From Bacillota bacterium (lineage in GTDB: Bacteria; Bacillota_A; Clostridia; Lachnospirales; Lachnospiraceae), in NCBI GenBank assembly GCA_023443625.1, contig JAEZTQ010000082.1, forward strand, positions 77,193-141,192: 64,000 bases of DNA. Reading direction: 5' to 3'. Within the stretch, counting starts at the first letter, position 1; each line of letters opens with the position of its first letter. Below the pieces are notes generated by a model. That model had not been told where the DNA came from. It saw only the letters and a program-made list of their open reading frames with translations, and did no database searches. The position numbers and the translations under genes are program-made. This document shows, one piece after another, positions 43,596-52,866 of this stretch.

Positions 43596-44516
43596 ATGCC
43601 TTGGTGTCCCAAGTGTAAAGTAGAATATCAGGAGGGTTTTTCTGAATGTTCTGACTGTAAGTCAAACCTGGTTGAAAGCTTGGAGGAAGCTGTAGTCTAT
43701 GTACCATTTTTTCAAGCAAGTGACAAAAGTGTTGCAGATAAGCTGGCAGATTTTTTTGAGTACTCTGATTTAAAATGTGAAGTACGCTATGAAGAGACAT
43801 CGGATATCTACATTGTAGCTATTCCGCCCAAAGCAGAAAAACAAGCTAAAAAGCTTTATCAGGCATTTTATTATGTTGAAGCCCAGCGATTAAACAAAGA
43901 AGCAAATTCATCAGAGGAGGACAATGCAGAGGAAACAAGGAGTAACACAGAGAACGACCCTACTTATGAGGAAGATATCTCTGCCTCTTCTTCCGAGGAT
44001 GAGGAATATGACGAAGATATTCCCCTTGATAATAATCCTGCTTATGACAGAAAAGCTGAATCAGTATATGTTATGAAAGCTGACCAATATAAAGATCTAA
44101 GCGGTTCCGTCTGGATATTCTTAGTCTTTGGTATTGCTGGCATTATTTTTGTAATCTTAAATATCACCGGAATACTTAGTATTTTAAACGGCTGGATCAC
44201 AACTACCATAATGGGTATTTTATTCCTATCCTTTATTTATATCGCCATTAGTACCAACAAGAAAGCAAAATCAGTGCAATCAGAAATTGATGCAGAGAAT
44301 AAGCTTACGGATGAAATAAATGATTGGCTTAAGAAGAATTTAACAGCTGACTTTCTCTCTTCTATTCATGATGATAACATATCAGAGGAATTAAACTATA
44401 TTAAAATGACGGATGTTATTAAAGAAATGCTTATTAAAGATTTCGGGACGCAAAATCCTTCTTATCTAGATTATCTCATTGATGAATATTATGACAATAA
44501 TATAGAAGCAGAGTAA
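43596..44516 (+). CDS. Zinc-ribbon membrane protein with acidic linker
   Basis: 306 residues. N-terminal zinc ribbon (WCPKCKVEYQEGFSECSDCK), a DUF2007-like domain (about 30-95: VYVPFFQASDKSVADKLADF), a strongly acidic low-complexity linker (about 100-155), two membrane helices (about 170-215) and a C-terminal helical region. It is in the same direction 49 bases after tyrS and may be co-transcribed. Function unknown; the layout suggests a membrane sensor or binding protein. Confidence 0.75.
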   Translation: MPWCPKCKVEYQEGFSECSDCKSNLVESLEEAVVYVPFFQASDKSVADKLADFFEYSDLKCEVRYEETSDIYIVAIPPKAEKQAKKLYQAFYYVEAQRLNKEANSSEEDNAEETRSNTENDPTYEEDISASSSEDEEYDEDIPLDNNPAYDRKAESVYVMKADQYKDLSGSVWIFLVFGIAGIIFVILNITGILSILNGWITTTIMGILFLSFIYIAISTNKKAKSVQSEIDAENKLTDEINDWLKKNLTADFLSSIHDDNISEELNYIKMTDVIKEMLIKDFGTQNPSYLDYLIDEYYDNNIEAE

Positions 44517-44544
44517 TTTAAAGGTTAATAAATATTTAAAAAAA

Positions 44545-44588
44545 TGATTGTCAACTTGCATTGCTTCATGTGTTGACAGTCATTTTCT
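44545..44588 (+). terminator. Terminator after the zinc-ribbon membrane protein
   Basis: TGATTGTCAAC pairs with GTTGACAGTCA (one G-T) around a 16-base loop; followed by TTTTCTTT. Confidence 0.75.
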
Positions 44589-44691
44589 TTATGTTATACT
44601 TAAACATCATGGTATGAGAATATGAGCAATCTTCGTAGTTCAAAGAAAAACATACCCTAATTTGCAGTATTTTAGCAGAATGGAGATAGAT

Positions 44692-45666
44692 ATGGAAATC
44701 AAACAAGAGGTATTAAGAATTCTTGAAGAAAATAGGGGAAATACCGTCAATGGCTCTAAGCTTGCAGAGGAACTTAAGGTTACTAGAAGCTCCATCTGGA
44801 AGGCTGTTAAAACTCTTCAAAAAGATGGCTATCAAATAAATGCAGTTACAAACAGAGGTTACTGCCTTTTAAGGAATAATGATATCTTATCAGCAGAAAG
44901 CATTACTCCCTATTTAAAAGGAAAAGCCACAGATTTTATACTAGAAGTGCATCAGAGTGTAACCTCTACTAATTCCCTGGCAAAAGAGGCGGCCGCAAAG
45001 GGCGCAAAGGCAGGTACCGTAATTATTGCCAATGAACAGACCCAAGGGAGAGGTAGAATGGGAAGAAGCTTCTACTCTCCTATATCCACTGGCATTTATT
45101 TCTCTCTTATACTAAGACCAAAACTAAATATGGAGGATGCGCTTTTCATAACAACAGCTGCAGCTGTGGCTGTATCCAAAGCAATAGAGAGTATAGCCAG
45201 GGTAAAGGCCTCTATTAAATGGGTTAATGATATCTATGTAGAGGATAAAAAGGTCTGTGGCATACTTACTGAGGCCTCCTTAAATTTCGAAAGCGGTAGT
45301 CTTGAATATGCCGTTGTTGGAATCGGAATAAACATTGATACCAGGGATTTTCCTGAAGATATTAGCACAAAAGCCGGAGCAATTTTTACAAATAAGCCTC
45401 AAGACCTTCCTGTAAAATCCATCCTTCTGGCTGAGGTACTTAATAATCTTTCAGAAAGTATGGATACATTAACTGATAAATCTTATTTGGAGGAATATCG
45501 CCGCCGTTCTTTTCTAATTGGTAAAGATATTCATGTCCTTAAGGGCTCACAAATTTATAAGGCAAAAGCCCTTGATATTGATGAAAAAGCCCGTCTGGTG
45601 GTTGAATATGACAACCAAACCAGAGAGGCTCTTAATTCAGGTGAAGTTAGTACTAGATCAATCTAA
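44692..45666 (+). CDS. birA: Bifunctional biotin ligase / biotin operon repressor
   Basis: 324 residues from the ATG at 44692. Winged helix at 1-65 (GSKLAEELKVTRSSIWKAVK), catalytic core with GRGRMGRSFYSP (ligase signature), SIKWVNDIYVEDKKVCGILTE and GIGINID, and a C-terminal SH3-like cap. It biotinylates carboxylases and represses biotin genes. Its stop is 2 bases from the SNF2 stop on the other strand, so convergent transcription has no room for a separate terminator. Confidence 0.96.
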   Translation: MEIKQEVLRILEENRGNTVNGSKLAEELKVTRSSIWKAVKTLQKDGYQINAVTNRGYCLLRNNDILSAESITPYLKGKATDFILEVHQSVTSTNSLAKEAAAKGAKAGTVIIANEQTQGRGRMGRSFYSPISTGIYFSLILRPKLNMEDALFITTAAAVAVSKAIESIARVKASIKWVNDIYVEDKKVCGILTEASLNFESGSLEYAVVGIGINIDTRDFPEDISTKAGAIFTNKPQDLPVKSILLAEVLNNLSESMDTLTDKSYLEEYRRRSFLIGKDIHVLKGSQIYKAKALDIDEKARLVVEYDNQTREALNSGEVSTRSI

Positions 45667-45668
45667 GT

Positions 45669-48600
45669 CTAGATTGGTGTAAATAATTCTACTAATTCTT
45701 CTCTTGATAAGGTATTGATAAATACCTCCTTGGAGCTGATGACCGAATCGGATAATTCTTTCTTCTTGCGCTGCAATTTAAAGATTTTCTCTTCAATTGT
45801 TCCTTTGGTTATCAGCTTCATAACATGAACCTTGTTCTGCTGCCCAATGCGGTAAGCTCTATCTGTTGCCTGATCTTCTACTGCAGGATTCCACCATGGA
45901 TCATAATGAATTACGGTATCTGCTCCCGTTAGGTTTAATCCAGTTCCTCCTGCTTTTAAGGAGATTAAGAACACCTTTCCTTCTCCGTTATTAAAGCGTT
46001 TTACATAATCATTACGGTCTTGGGTAGGGGTAGCTCCTTCCAGATAGAAATAGGGTATCTCTAATTCCTTTAATTCATTTTCGATAATCCTCAGCATGGA
46101 AGTAAACTGTGAAAATACCAGGATACGATGATCATTGGCTATTGCCTCTGGAATTACTTCCATTAAAAGATCCAGTTTTCCGCTGCCTCCTTGATAATTA
46201 TCAATAAAGGTAGAGGGATGACAGCAAATCTGGCGAAGCCGCGTAAGAGCAGCCAATATCTTAATTCTATTCTTCTCTACTCCACTTTCCTCAAGTTCTG
46301 AATGAAGCTCACTTCTGATGTTCTCCAAATAGGATAGATATACCATCTTCTGTCCCTCAGACAATTCTGTCAGCATCTTTGTCTCATATTTATCTGGAAG
46401 CTCAGTAAGAACATCCTTCTTCATACGGCGCAGGATAAAAGGAGTAATATGCTGGTGGAGATCACTTAAGACCTGGGTATCTTCCTTAAGTATTGGTTTC
46501 TCATACATCTCTACAAACTTTGCATGGGTATTAAGATATTCTGGCATAATAAAATCAAAAATCGACCATAGCTCCGATAAACTATTCTCAATAGGCGTAC
46601 CCGTAAGAGCAAAACGATGAAGGGCACGCAGCCTTTTTACTGATTTTGCATTAAGGGAGGAATCATTTTTAATATACTGGGCCTCATCAATAAATACTGT
46701 ATGAAAGTCTATCTTTTCGTAAAAAGTAATATCCCTGCGAATTAATGGATAAGAGGTAATTAAAACATCAAACTCCTTATAATTTTCAATGATCTCCTGT
46801 CGTTCTGGCGGTGTTCCCGTTATTACCACAGCCTTAAGAAAAGGAGCAAAATTCTCTATTTCATCCTGCCAGTTATATATTAAAGAGGTGGGACAAACAA
46901 TAAGTGTATGAGCTTTCTTCTCTTCCATCCTATTGGATGCAATATATACGATGGACTGAAGGGTTTTACCAAGACCCATGTCATCTGCTAGTATTCCACC
47001 AAGACCATTCTCTGCCAGAGTTTTAAGCCATTTATAGCCTGTTAGCTGATAGGGACGAAGTTCAGCCAATATACCCTCAGGTAAGTGATACTCTGTCTTA
47101 GCTGGATTAGCGATTTTATCTACCAAGGCCGTGAAATCTCTGTCTCTTTCAAAAACAAAATCCCTATCTGAGAAAGCTTTGTCCAAATATGCTGCATGGT
47201 ATTTTTCTAGTAGTAGTACGTCCTCATGTCTCATATCATTAACATTCAATGAATTAAGGATATGAGTAACTTCATGAATGGTTTTATCTTCAAAATTAAT
47301 AAAGCTTCCGCTCTTTAAACGATAGAATTTTTTCTTAATCTGAAAGGAGTGAAGAAGATCCTTTAATTCTTCTTTCGGTACCTCATCAAAATCTATATCC
47401 AGCTCTAACATGTTAAACTCTGAATTAATACGAACTCCGGCTTTAAAGCTGCCAGGTGATCTTATTCCTAATCTTCGAAAGTCCTCTGAATAGAATAATA
47501 GGGCTTTTCCCTCAAGCTCCATCACTCTACCGGCAAGAAAATCATAAATTTTATTTTCATCCTTTAATAAGTAAAAGTTCTTATATGGTACAAAGCCTTC
47601 CTGCAAAAGTTCGGTAATTATTGCATCCTCTTTCTCTCTTTGCCGAACAATAATATAAGACCCGGAGGCTGCATTTTCAAAGGAATTGAATTCATATTCT
47701 CCATATTTATATTTTAGTTCTGCTTTAATACCTGTTTTATATTTATCAATATATATCTTTGCTTCCATATCGCAGGTAATATATCTGCTTTTAAGCTCCT
47801 CAGGGACATCCAGTTCCATTGTTTCACTGATTCTTGGTAACACGTGCTCTAAAAAGCTTGTCTTATTATCTCCTCGAAAAACAAGGGGTTCCTTGTCCTT
47901 TCCTAAGCTATTATAAAAAGGTTTGTAATTGCGAATAAATTTTCTGTCAGGGAGATAGATTACCCCATCATAGAATAATAGCTCTCCTGTTTCTGTAATA
48001 GGAAGAACAGCTTCTTTTCCTTGATAGTCAATCGATATAGAATCTTCATCAAGGGTCAGTTGATAGGATATTTTAGGATTTCCTTTCTTATAGGTCACTC
48101 CCTTAAATACCTTGCCATACAATTCCAGTGTAAATCCTACTTCTCCTACAATCTCTAAAAGCTTTACCAACATATTCTTTGTAACAGACATTTGGGTCTT
48201 GGAAAATATTTTAGAAAAATGTGTACTGTCAATAACCTCTTGAATTTCATATATATCAAGAAGATAGTCAAGGATTTTAAATGAAATGGTATCAAAAGTA
48301 CTCTCTCCATATACATATTTAAACTCCTTACCAATAACAAAACTTTCATGATGATAAATATCAGATAAAAACTTCTTGATAGTTTGAATCTTATATTTTC
48401 TGTTATTGCCCCCATGAAGAGATATAAATGCTCTTCCACCATCTCCTTTGAGTATATTAGGAATCGTGACAATAACATCTAGCCCAAAAGTTTCTCCAAC
48501 CAATGTAGAATCCTCCTGGGCAATAAAATAATCCAGTAAGGTAATAGCCTTTCGGTCTTGAGGATTTTTAGTTTCTGCTAGTAAAGAACGTTCTTGATGT

Positions 48601-48878
48601 TTTAATACAAATAATAAAGCTGCAACCACATGCTTACAGGCTCCCTGATCCTTAAGACGGGAAGGACAATTACAGTTATAATCAAAGGATCCATCCTCCT
48701 GTTCATCAACGGTTACAGAATAATTATAATTACCTTTAACAACCAAACGATATTGTTTATTGGCATTAGAATATGTGGCATTAACAATGCGATTATCCTT
48801 ATAATATTGCAATCCTCTAGCATAGATTGTATCGTTTGAAGCTAAATTACGTATTCCAGTTCGTGAAATTTGAATCAT
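45669..48878 (-). CDS. SNF2-family DEAD/DEAH helicase with SWIM zinc finger
   Basis: 1069 residues from the ATG at 48878 (AGGAAAGGTG upstream). SWIM finger near 45-80 (YNCNCPSRLKDQGACKHVV), a long middle region of the SNF2 associated type (DUF3670-like), then the two helicase lobes: LADDMGLGKTLQSIVYI (Walker A), VFIDEAQYIKN (DEAx box) near 690, and DRAYRIGQQNKVHVMKLI (motif VI). It is a DNA-translocating remodeller, often linked to repair or defence neighbourhoods, but here neighbours are birA and pyrB. Confidence 0.93.
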   Translation of the reverse strand: MIQISRTGIRNLASNDTIYARGLQYYKDNRIVNATYSNANKQYRLVVKGNYNYSVTVDEQEDGSFDYNCNCPSRLKDQGACKHVVAALLFVLKHQERSLLAETKNPQDRKAITLLDYFIAQEDSTLVGETFGLDVIVTIPNILKGDGGRAFISLHGGNNRKYKIQTIKKFLSDIYHHESFVIGKEFKYVYGESTFDTISFKILDYLLDIYEIQEVIDSTHFSKIFSKTQMSVTKNMLVKLLEIVGEVGFTLELYGKVFKGVTYKKGNPKISYQLTLDEDSISIDYQGKEAVLPITETGELLFYDGVIYLPDRKFIRNYKPFYNSLGKDKEPLVFRGDNKTSFLEHVLPRISETMELDVPEELKSRYITCDMEAKIYIDKYKTGIKAELKYKYGEYEFNSFENAASGSYIIVRQREKEDAIITELLQEGFVPYKNFYLLKDENKIYDFLAGRVMELEGKALLFYSEDFRRLGIRSPGSFKAGVRINSEFNMLELDIDFDEVPKEELKDLLHSFQIKKKFYRLKSGSFINFEDKTIHEVTHILNSLNVNDMRHEDVLLLEKYHAAYLDKAFSDRDFVFERDRDFTALVDKIANPAKTEYHLPEGILAELRPYQLTGYKWLKTLAENGLGGILADDMGLGKTLQSIVYIASNRMEEKKAHTLIVCPTSLIYNWQDEIENFAPFLKAVVITGTPPERQEIIENYKEFDVLITSYPLIRRDITFYEKIDFHTVFIDEAQYIKNDSSLNAKSVKRLRALHRFALTGTPIENSLSELWSIFDFIMPEYLNTHAKFVEMYEKPILKEDTQVLSDLHQHITPFILRRMKKDVLTELPDKYETKMLTELSEGQKMVYLSYLENIRSELHSELEESGVEKNRIKILAALTRLRQICCHPSTFIDNYQGGSGKLDLLMEVIPEAIANDHRILVFSQFTSMLRIIENELKELEIPYFYLEGATPTQDRNDYVKRFNNGEGKVFLISLKAGGTGLNLTGADTVIHYDPWWNPAVEDQATDRAYRIGQQNKVHVMKLITKGTIEEKIFKLQRKKKELSDSVISSKEVFINTLSREELVELFTPI

Positions 48879-48956
48879 ATATGCACACCTTTCCTGCATT
48901 GTATCTTATTAATATAACACAATTTCAAGGAAATGTGTAATATTTTTAAAATAGAT

Positions 48957-49021
48957 CAAAGACTTTCGTTAGCGAAACTCTCGCACCGCAAAAGCCTCAC
49001 ATTTATGCGACATATCTCCAT
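48957..49021 (-). CDS. Possible very small ORF, about 20 residues
   Basis: AGGAGAATTGCC precedes an ATG near 49018 on the minus strand; the frame reads MEICRINVRLLRCESFANE and ends in TGA after two more residues. Short peptides with this pattern may simply be a recurrent non-coding repeat in Lachnospiraceae. I list it only as a candidate. Confidence 0.2.
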
Positions 49022-49146
49022 GGCAATTCTCCTGGCTGATATCGCTGTTTAGCACTTTTGCATGGGCATCCAATTTTTCTTAATGCTATAGGACGCATTA
49101 TCCTTTAACATTAAGAAAGTGTCAGCTTCGCTGGACACGCTAAAAT

Positions 49147-49184
49147 AAAAAGAGAATATCTACAATACAGATATTCCCTTTTTA
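49147..49184. terminator. Bidirectional hairpin terminator without an obvious gene
   Basis: AAAAAG(A)GAATATCT pairs with AGATATTC(C)CTTTTT around a 7-base loop. T runs on both strands. No annotated gene ends here, so it may end a small RNA or a leader. Confidence 0.75.
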
Positions 49185-49201
49185 TATTATGATATTCATT
49201 C

Positions 49202-49390
49202 TCTTTGGTGGTACATGCCATATTATCTTAAAAGATGCTTTGATATGTATCGCAAAGCTTTTGGTTATCAGTACCTACCTTTATCCTCGTATATATTTCT
49301 CATAAATGTTTGGTGGTTTGTACCGTCCTTTCTTTAGACTTTAAGGTAAATCATTCATGCTTTTGGCGGTCTGTACCTTCCTTTCTTAGT
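49202..49390. repeat. Four degenerate copies of a 51-54-bp repeat
   Basis: The core CTTTTGGTGGTNTGTACC followed by TTCCTTTCTTT starts near 49202, 49257, 49308 and 49359 at 51-55-bp spacing. Divergence between copies is considerable. Confidence 0.7.
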
Positions 49391-49422
49391 AGTCATCTAT
49401 AATAATCCTCGAATATTACTGA

Positions 49423-49470
49423 GGGTATTACTATGGGTATTACTATGGGTATTACTATGGGTATTACAAG
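49423..49470. repeat. 12-bp microsatellite, nearly four copies
   Basis: GGGTATTACTAT repeated three times exactly and a fourth time partly. Confidence 0.92.
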
Positions 49471-49544
49471 AGGTGTTACACTTATCTCTTCATGGGACTC
49501 AGTCCTTTCCTTGGTATTCAATTCCTATATATGTATCTATACTT

Positions 49545-49705
49545 GCTTACTAGCTTTAATCGCATGCTTATAACGCTTGTTATGATCTCTTACTTTAATC
49601 TCATGCTTTAATCTCTTACTTTAGCAACTTACTTTAATCTCTTGCTTTAATCTCTTGCTTAAGTCACTTGCTAATATCACTTGATTGTAACTCTTGCTTA
49701 CACCT
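49545..49705. repeat. Degenerate 12-14-bp tandem repeat
   Basis: CTTTAATCTCTTG-like units (CTTACTTTAATCTC, GCTTTAATCTCTT) recur about ten times with drift. Confidence 0.75.
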
Positions 49706-49949
49706 CCTGTCTGATCTTGAAATCTAGTAATTGTTATTTGTAAGTTCATTTTACATCACAATAGCTCTTCTGTCAATACTATTTTCTGTTAATTTAAAAT
49801 AATTTTGCTTTATACATTACATTAACCCCTATATTTGGAACTATTAGTTCAAATGCCGCCTTATGTCTGATATATTCCGTATTCCTACTGCAATTAATTG
49901 TTAAATCATCAAAATAACTGGATTAATTTAAACATTTGGAGTGTAAATG

Positions 49950-49979
49950 TTGATTGTATTATTTATAGTTTTATATTAA
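49950..49979 (+). promoter_or_regulatory. Candidate pyrBI promoter
   Basis: TTGATT followed by an A/T-rich -10 (TATATT at 16 bases or TATTAA at 18), about 60 bases before pyrB. No PyrR-type antiterminator leader is apparent in the short leader. Confidence 0.4.
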
Positions 49980-50037
49980 AATATCTAGTTAGAATACATA
50001 CAAGCTACTACAAATCCCAATCAATACGGAGGTATCT

Positions 50038-50952
50038 ATGAAACATATTATCAGTCCCACTGACCTAACTGTTTCTGAGTTAAACGAGCTTCTTGAACTG
50101 TCGGAAGAAATTATTCAAGATCCTAAGAAGTTCTATGATGTGTGTAGGGGTAAGAAATTAGCAACGCTCTTCTATGAACCGAGTACACGTACACGACTAA
50201 GTTTTGAAGCTGCCATGCTTAATCTTGGAGGAAGTATTTTAGGATTTTCATCTGCTGATTCTTCTTCCGCATCCAAAGGTGAAAGTGTTGCCGATACCAT
50301 TCGAGTTATTTCCTCTTACGCAGATATCTGTGCTATCCGCCATCCCAAAGAAGGCGCCCCCTTAGTTGCTTCTAATTATTCTTCCATTCCTGTTATCAAC
50401 GCTGGCGACGGCGGTCATAATCATCCCACTCAAACCTTTACTGATTTATTAACAATTAAAAATCTAAAAGGACGGCTTAACAATCTCACCGTTGGCTTTT
50501 GTGGCGACTTGAAATTTGGCAGGACGGTTCATTCCTTAATAAATGCTCTTGCACGCTATGATAATATTAATTTTGTACTGATTTCACCTGAGGAACTTCG
50601 TATTCCTACATATATTCGAGATGAAGTACTAATACCAAATAATATTCAATTCGAAGAAATAAGAAAGCTTGAAGTGGCAATGCCGCAGCTTGATATTCTC
50701 TATATGACAAGAGTTCAAAGAGAAAGGTTCTTTAATGAGGAGGACTACATCCGTTTAAAGGATACTTATATTCTTGATGAAAAGAAAATGGCCAATGCCA
50801 AGGAGGACATGCTGGTGCTCCATCCTCTTCCAAGAGTTAATGAAATTGCATCAGAAGTAGACAATGATCCACGAGCGGTATACTTTAAACAGGCTGAGTT
50901 CGGTGTTTATGTCAGAATGGCTCTTATTATGAGATTATTGGAGGTGATATAA
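50038..50952 (+). CDS. pyrB: Aspartate carbamoyltransferase catalytic subunit
   Basis: 304 residues. Carbamoyl-phosphate site [16 protein letters not shown] and aspartate-site HPLPRVNEI are intact, with [18 protein letters not shown]. It makes N-carbamoyl-aspartate, the first committed pyrimidine step. ACGGAGGTATCT precedes the ATG. The stop overlaps the pyrI start by one base (TAATG). Confidence 0.97.
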   Translation: MKHIISPTDLTVSELNELLELSEEIIQDPKKFYDVCRGKKLATLFYEPSTRTRLSFEAAMLNLGGSILGFSSADSSSASKGESVADTIRVISSYADICAIRHPKEGAPLVASNYSSIPVINAGDGGHNHPTQTFTDLLTIKNLKGRLNNLTVGFCGDLKFGRTVHSLINALARYDNINFVLISPEELRIPTYIRDEVLIPNNIQFEEIRKLEVAMPQLDILYMTRVQRERFFNEEDYIRLKDTYILDEKKMANAKEDMLVLHPLPRVNEIASEVDNDPRAVYFKQAEFGVYVRMALIMRLLEVI

Positions 50953-51380
50953 TGCTAAATATCGGTGGTATTAATCAGGGAATTGTTATCGATCACATTA
51001 AGGCCGGAGGCGCCATGAAAATCTACACTTATCTTGGTTTGGATAATAATGACTGTTCTGTAGCTATTATAAAAAATGCCAGAAGTAATAAGATGGGGAA
51101 GAAAGATATTATTAAAATCGAGGGAACCCTAGAGGGTATTGATTTAGATATTCTAGGTGCTTTAGATCATAAGATAACCATTGATGTCATTGAAAATGGC
51201 ATTATTACTGAAAAGAAAAATCCAAAACTTCCTGATAGCGTGAACAATGTACTAAAATGCAAAAATCCCAGATGTATAACATCAGTCGAACAGGGATTGA
51301 TACACTCCTTCAAGTTAACAGACCGGGCTAATGGAGTTTATCGCTGCGTTTATTGCGAGCAAGCCTTTGATAGGAAATAG
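50952..51380 (+). CDS. pyrI: Aspartate carbamoyltransferase regulatory subunit
   Basis: 142 residues. N-terminal allosteric domain (INQGIVIDHIKAGGAMKIYT) and C-terminal zinc domain with CKNPRCITSVEQG ... YRCVYCEQAF (four cysteines). It gives feedback control by nucleotides and is translationally coupled to pyrB, as in enterobacteria and some Clostridia. Confidence 0.96.
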   Translation: MLNIGGINQGIVIDHIKAGGAMKIYTYLGLDNNDCSVAIIKNARSNKMGKKDIIKIEGTLEGIDLDILGALDHKITIDVIENGIITEKKNPKLPDSVNNVLKCKNPRCITSVEQGLIHSFKLTDRANGVYRCVYCEQAFDRK

Positions 51381-51399
51381 AAATCTTTAATCTTTCTAA

Positions 51400-51476
51400 A
51401 AAGAAACAGGCGATGCTGGTGCTATGTATTTGTGAAGTAATCCATAGTGCACTGACACCGCCTGTTTCTTTGTGAC
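51400..51476. terminator. Shared terminator of pyrBI and the superoxide dismutase gene
   Basis: AAAGAAACAGGCG pairs with CGCCTGTTTCTTT (13 pairs), with an inner CTATG / CATAG stem. It suits both convergent genes. Confidence 0.8.
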
Positions 51477-51485
51477 TTTACAATA

Positions 51486-52067
51486 TTAGAAATTTGATCT
51501 TCTGATTACCACATCCCAATTGATGTTCTTCATAAAATTATCAATATAATCTGCTTTCTTATCAGCGTACTGCAGAAAATATGCATGCTCATACATATCA
51601 AGAATAAGAAGGGGCGCAGAATATGCTATATTACCAAGATCATGGGCATCCAGACTGATATTGCGTAGTCGATTGCTTCTTTGATCAAAGGATAAAACTG
51701 CCCAACCCCTGCTGGCTTTTGCAGTAGCAATAAAATCTTCCTTCCAATTCTTATAATTACCGAAATACTCTCCTAACCAGTCTTTAACCTTTTGATCTGG
51801 CTCCTCTGTCCTTCCACCGATATTTTCAAAGTATAATTCATGGAGTATGACCCCGTTAAGGGCATAGGTTTCTCCTCTTTTTAGTTCTCTGTAAAAGCTG
51901 AAGGTAGTATTGGATTGCTCTCTTTGTGCATTTCCCCACATAAGCTCAGAATCAATCTTATTAATATTCGTTACATAACCCTCGTACAGGCGTATATGAA
52001 CCTCAAACTGCTCCCTATCGATTACGGTGATATCCTCTGTATAAGTAAATTGCATCTTTTCTATCAT
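51486..52067 (-). CDS. Fe/Mn superoxide dismutase-family protein
   Basis: 193 residues. The C-terminal metal ligands (Asp and His) are in LDMYEHAYFLQYADKKADYI and the second His in LHELYFENIGG. The first helix is EVHIRLYEGYV, so the first His ligand is probably present, with a one-residue shortening relative to E. coli SodA. The N-terminus is short. It disproportionates superoxide in the cytoplasm, useful to an anaerobe meeting oxygen. AAGGAGGATAGT precedes the ATG and is repeated as degenerate blocks further upstream. Confidence 0.82.
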   Translation of the reverse strand: MIEKMQFTYTEDITVIDREQFEVHIRLYEGYVTNINKIDSELMWGNAQREQSNTTFSFYRELKRGETYALNGVILHELYFENIGGRTEEPDQKVKDWLGEYFGNYKNWKEDFIATAKASRGWAVLSFDQRSNRLRNISLDAHDLGNIAYSAPLLILDMYEHAYFLQYADKKADYIDNFMKNINWDVVIRRSNF

Positions 52068-52073
52068 ACTATC

Positions 52074-52230
52074 CTCCTTGTTTTGTAGGAGGATTTCTCC
52101 TCCTTGTTTTGTAAGAGGATTTCTCCTCCCTGTTATTTGAGGGATTTCTCCTCCCTGTTATTTGAAGGATTTCTCCTCCCTTATTGTTTAGGAATTTTCT
52201 CCTTCCAGTTATGGAATTACTCCTTCCTTA
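52074..52230. repeat. 25-26-bp tandem repeat upstream of the SOD gene
   Basis: About five good copies (starts near 52074, 52100, 52126, 52151, 52176) and one or two decayed ones of CTCCTTGTTTTGTAGGAGGA-type units. Read on the gene's strand, each contains a GGAGGAGAAATCC block that resembles a Shine-Dalgarno sequence. Confidence 0.88.
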
Positions 52231-52354
52231 ACTTTAGAAGGATACCTCCCCTTTGTTTTATGGATATATTCCTATTCCTTACTTTTCAAAAATTCTATTC
52301 TGTATTTTAAGAGCTTATCATTTTGTATGAATACTTTTACAACTATAACGGTTA

Positions 52355-52669
52355 TTAGTTTTTATCGAAGCCGCTTATTGCAAGCATTTTCTCTATTTCC
52401 TTCTCCGGATTTGCGATGATATGCTTTGTCACAACTCCGGCCAGCTGATTTGCTGCTGTCTCAGCCGCCTCCACCGCTGCTCTCACATCCTCAACACTGC
52501 CACGGAATTTCACCGTAACAAGGAGCGGGACAGGAAGCTTGTCTGCATTGGCAGGCTTATTACGGTCAAAGGCTTCAATTGTAACATTGGCAGCCTTACA
52601 GCCCGCATCTCCTGCTACAAATGCTGTAACAAGTCCGAATACTTCTATTAAGCCAAGTGCATTTCCCAT
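52355..52669 (-). CDS. Bacterial microcompartment shell protein, BMC-H (PduA/EutM type)
   Basis: 104 residues from the second of two adjacent ATGs (GGAGG at 5 bases). A single BMC fold: LGLIEVFGLVTAFVAGDAGC opening, then GSVEDVRAAVEAAETAANQL, and a C-terminal helix. Such proteins form hexamers that tile the shell facets. It is the last gene of the operon and the only shell gene here; no BMC-P pentamer or BMC-T gene is next to it. Confidence 0.95.
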   Translation of the reverse strand: MGNALGLIEVFGLVTAFVAGDAGCKAANVTIEAFDRNKPANADKLPVPLLVTVKFRGSVEDVRAAVEAAETAANQLAGVVTKHIIANPEKEIEKMLAISGFDKN

Positions 52670-52866
52670 CATAACCTCCATATGTCCTGGGTATATCATT
52701 TTTTAAAGCTAGCCCTACTGATTTTATCTAAGTGCATCATACTTTAATCCAAGTTCCTATTCCATTATCTAAATCCATGATGCATTAAACTAATTTTATA
52801 GCGCTTAGATCTTTTTCATAATGCTTTTCTTAATCCAACTCGTCCCCATATCGCTGTTATATGGTT

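Larger units (their letters stand above)
48879..50037. other. 1.15-kb repeat-rich divergent intergenic region
   Basis: Between SNF2 (minus) and pyrB (plus). It contains a small minus-strand frame with a ribosome site (near 48959-49018), a bidirectional terminator at 49147-49184, two kinds of tandem repeat (49202-49390 and 49423-49700) and a pyrB promoter. No larger gene. Confidence 0.65.

Noticed and set aside
49432..49572. Plus-strand frame MGITMGITMGITRG... across the 12-bp repeat
   Set aside because: The 12-bp period keeps any frame open; there is no ribosome site and no family.
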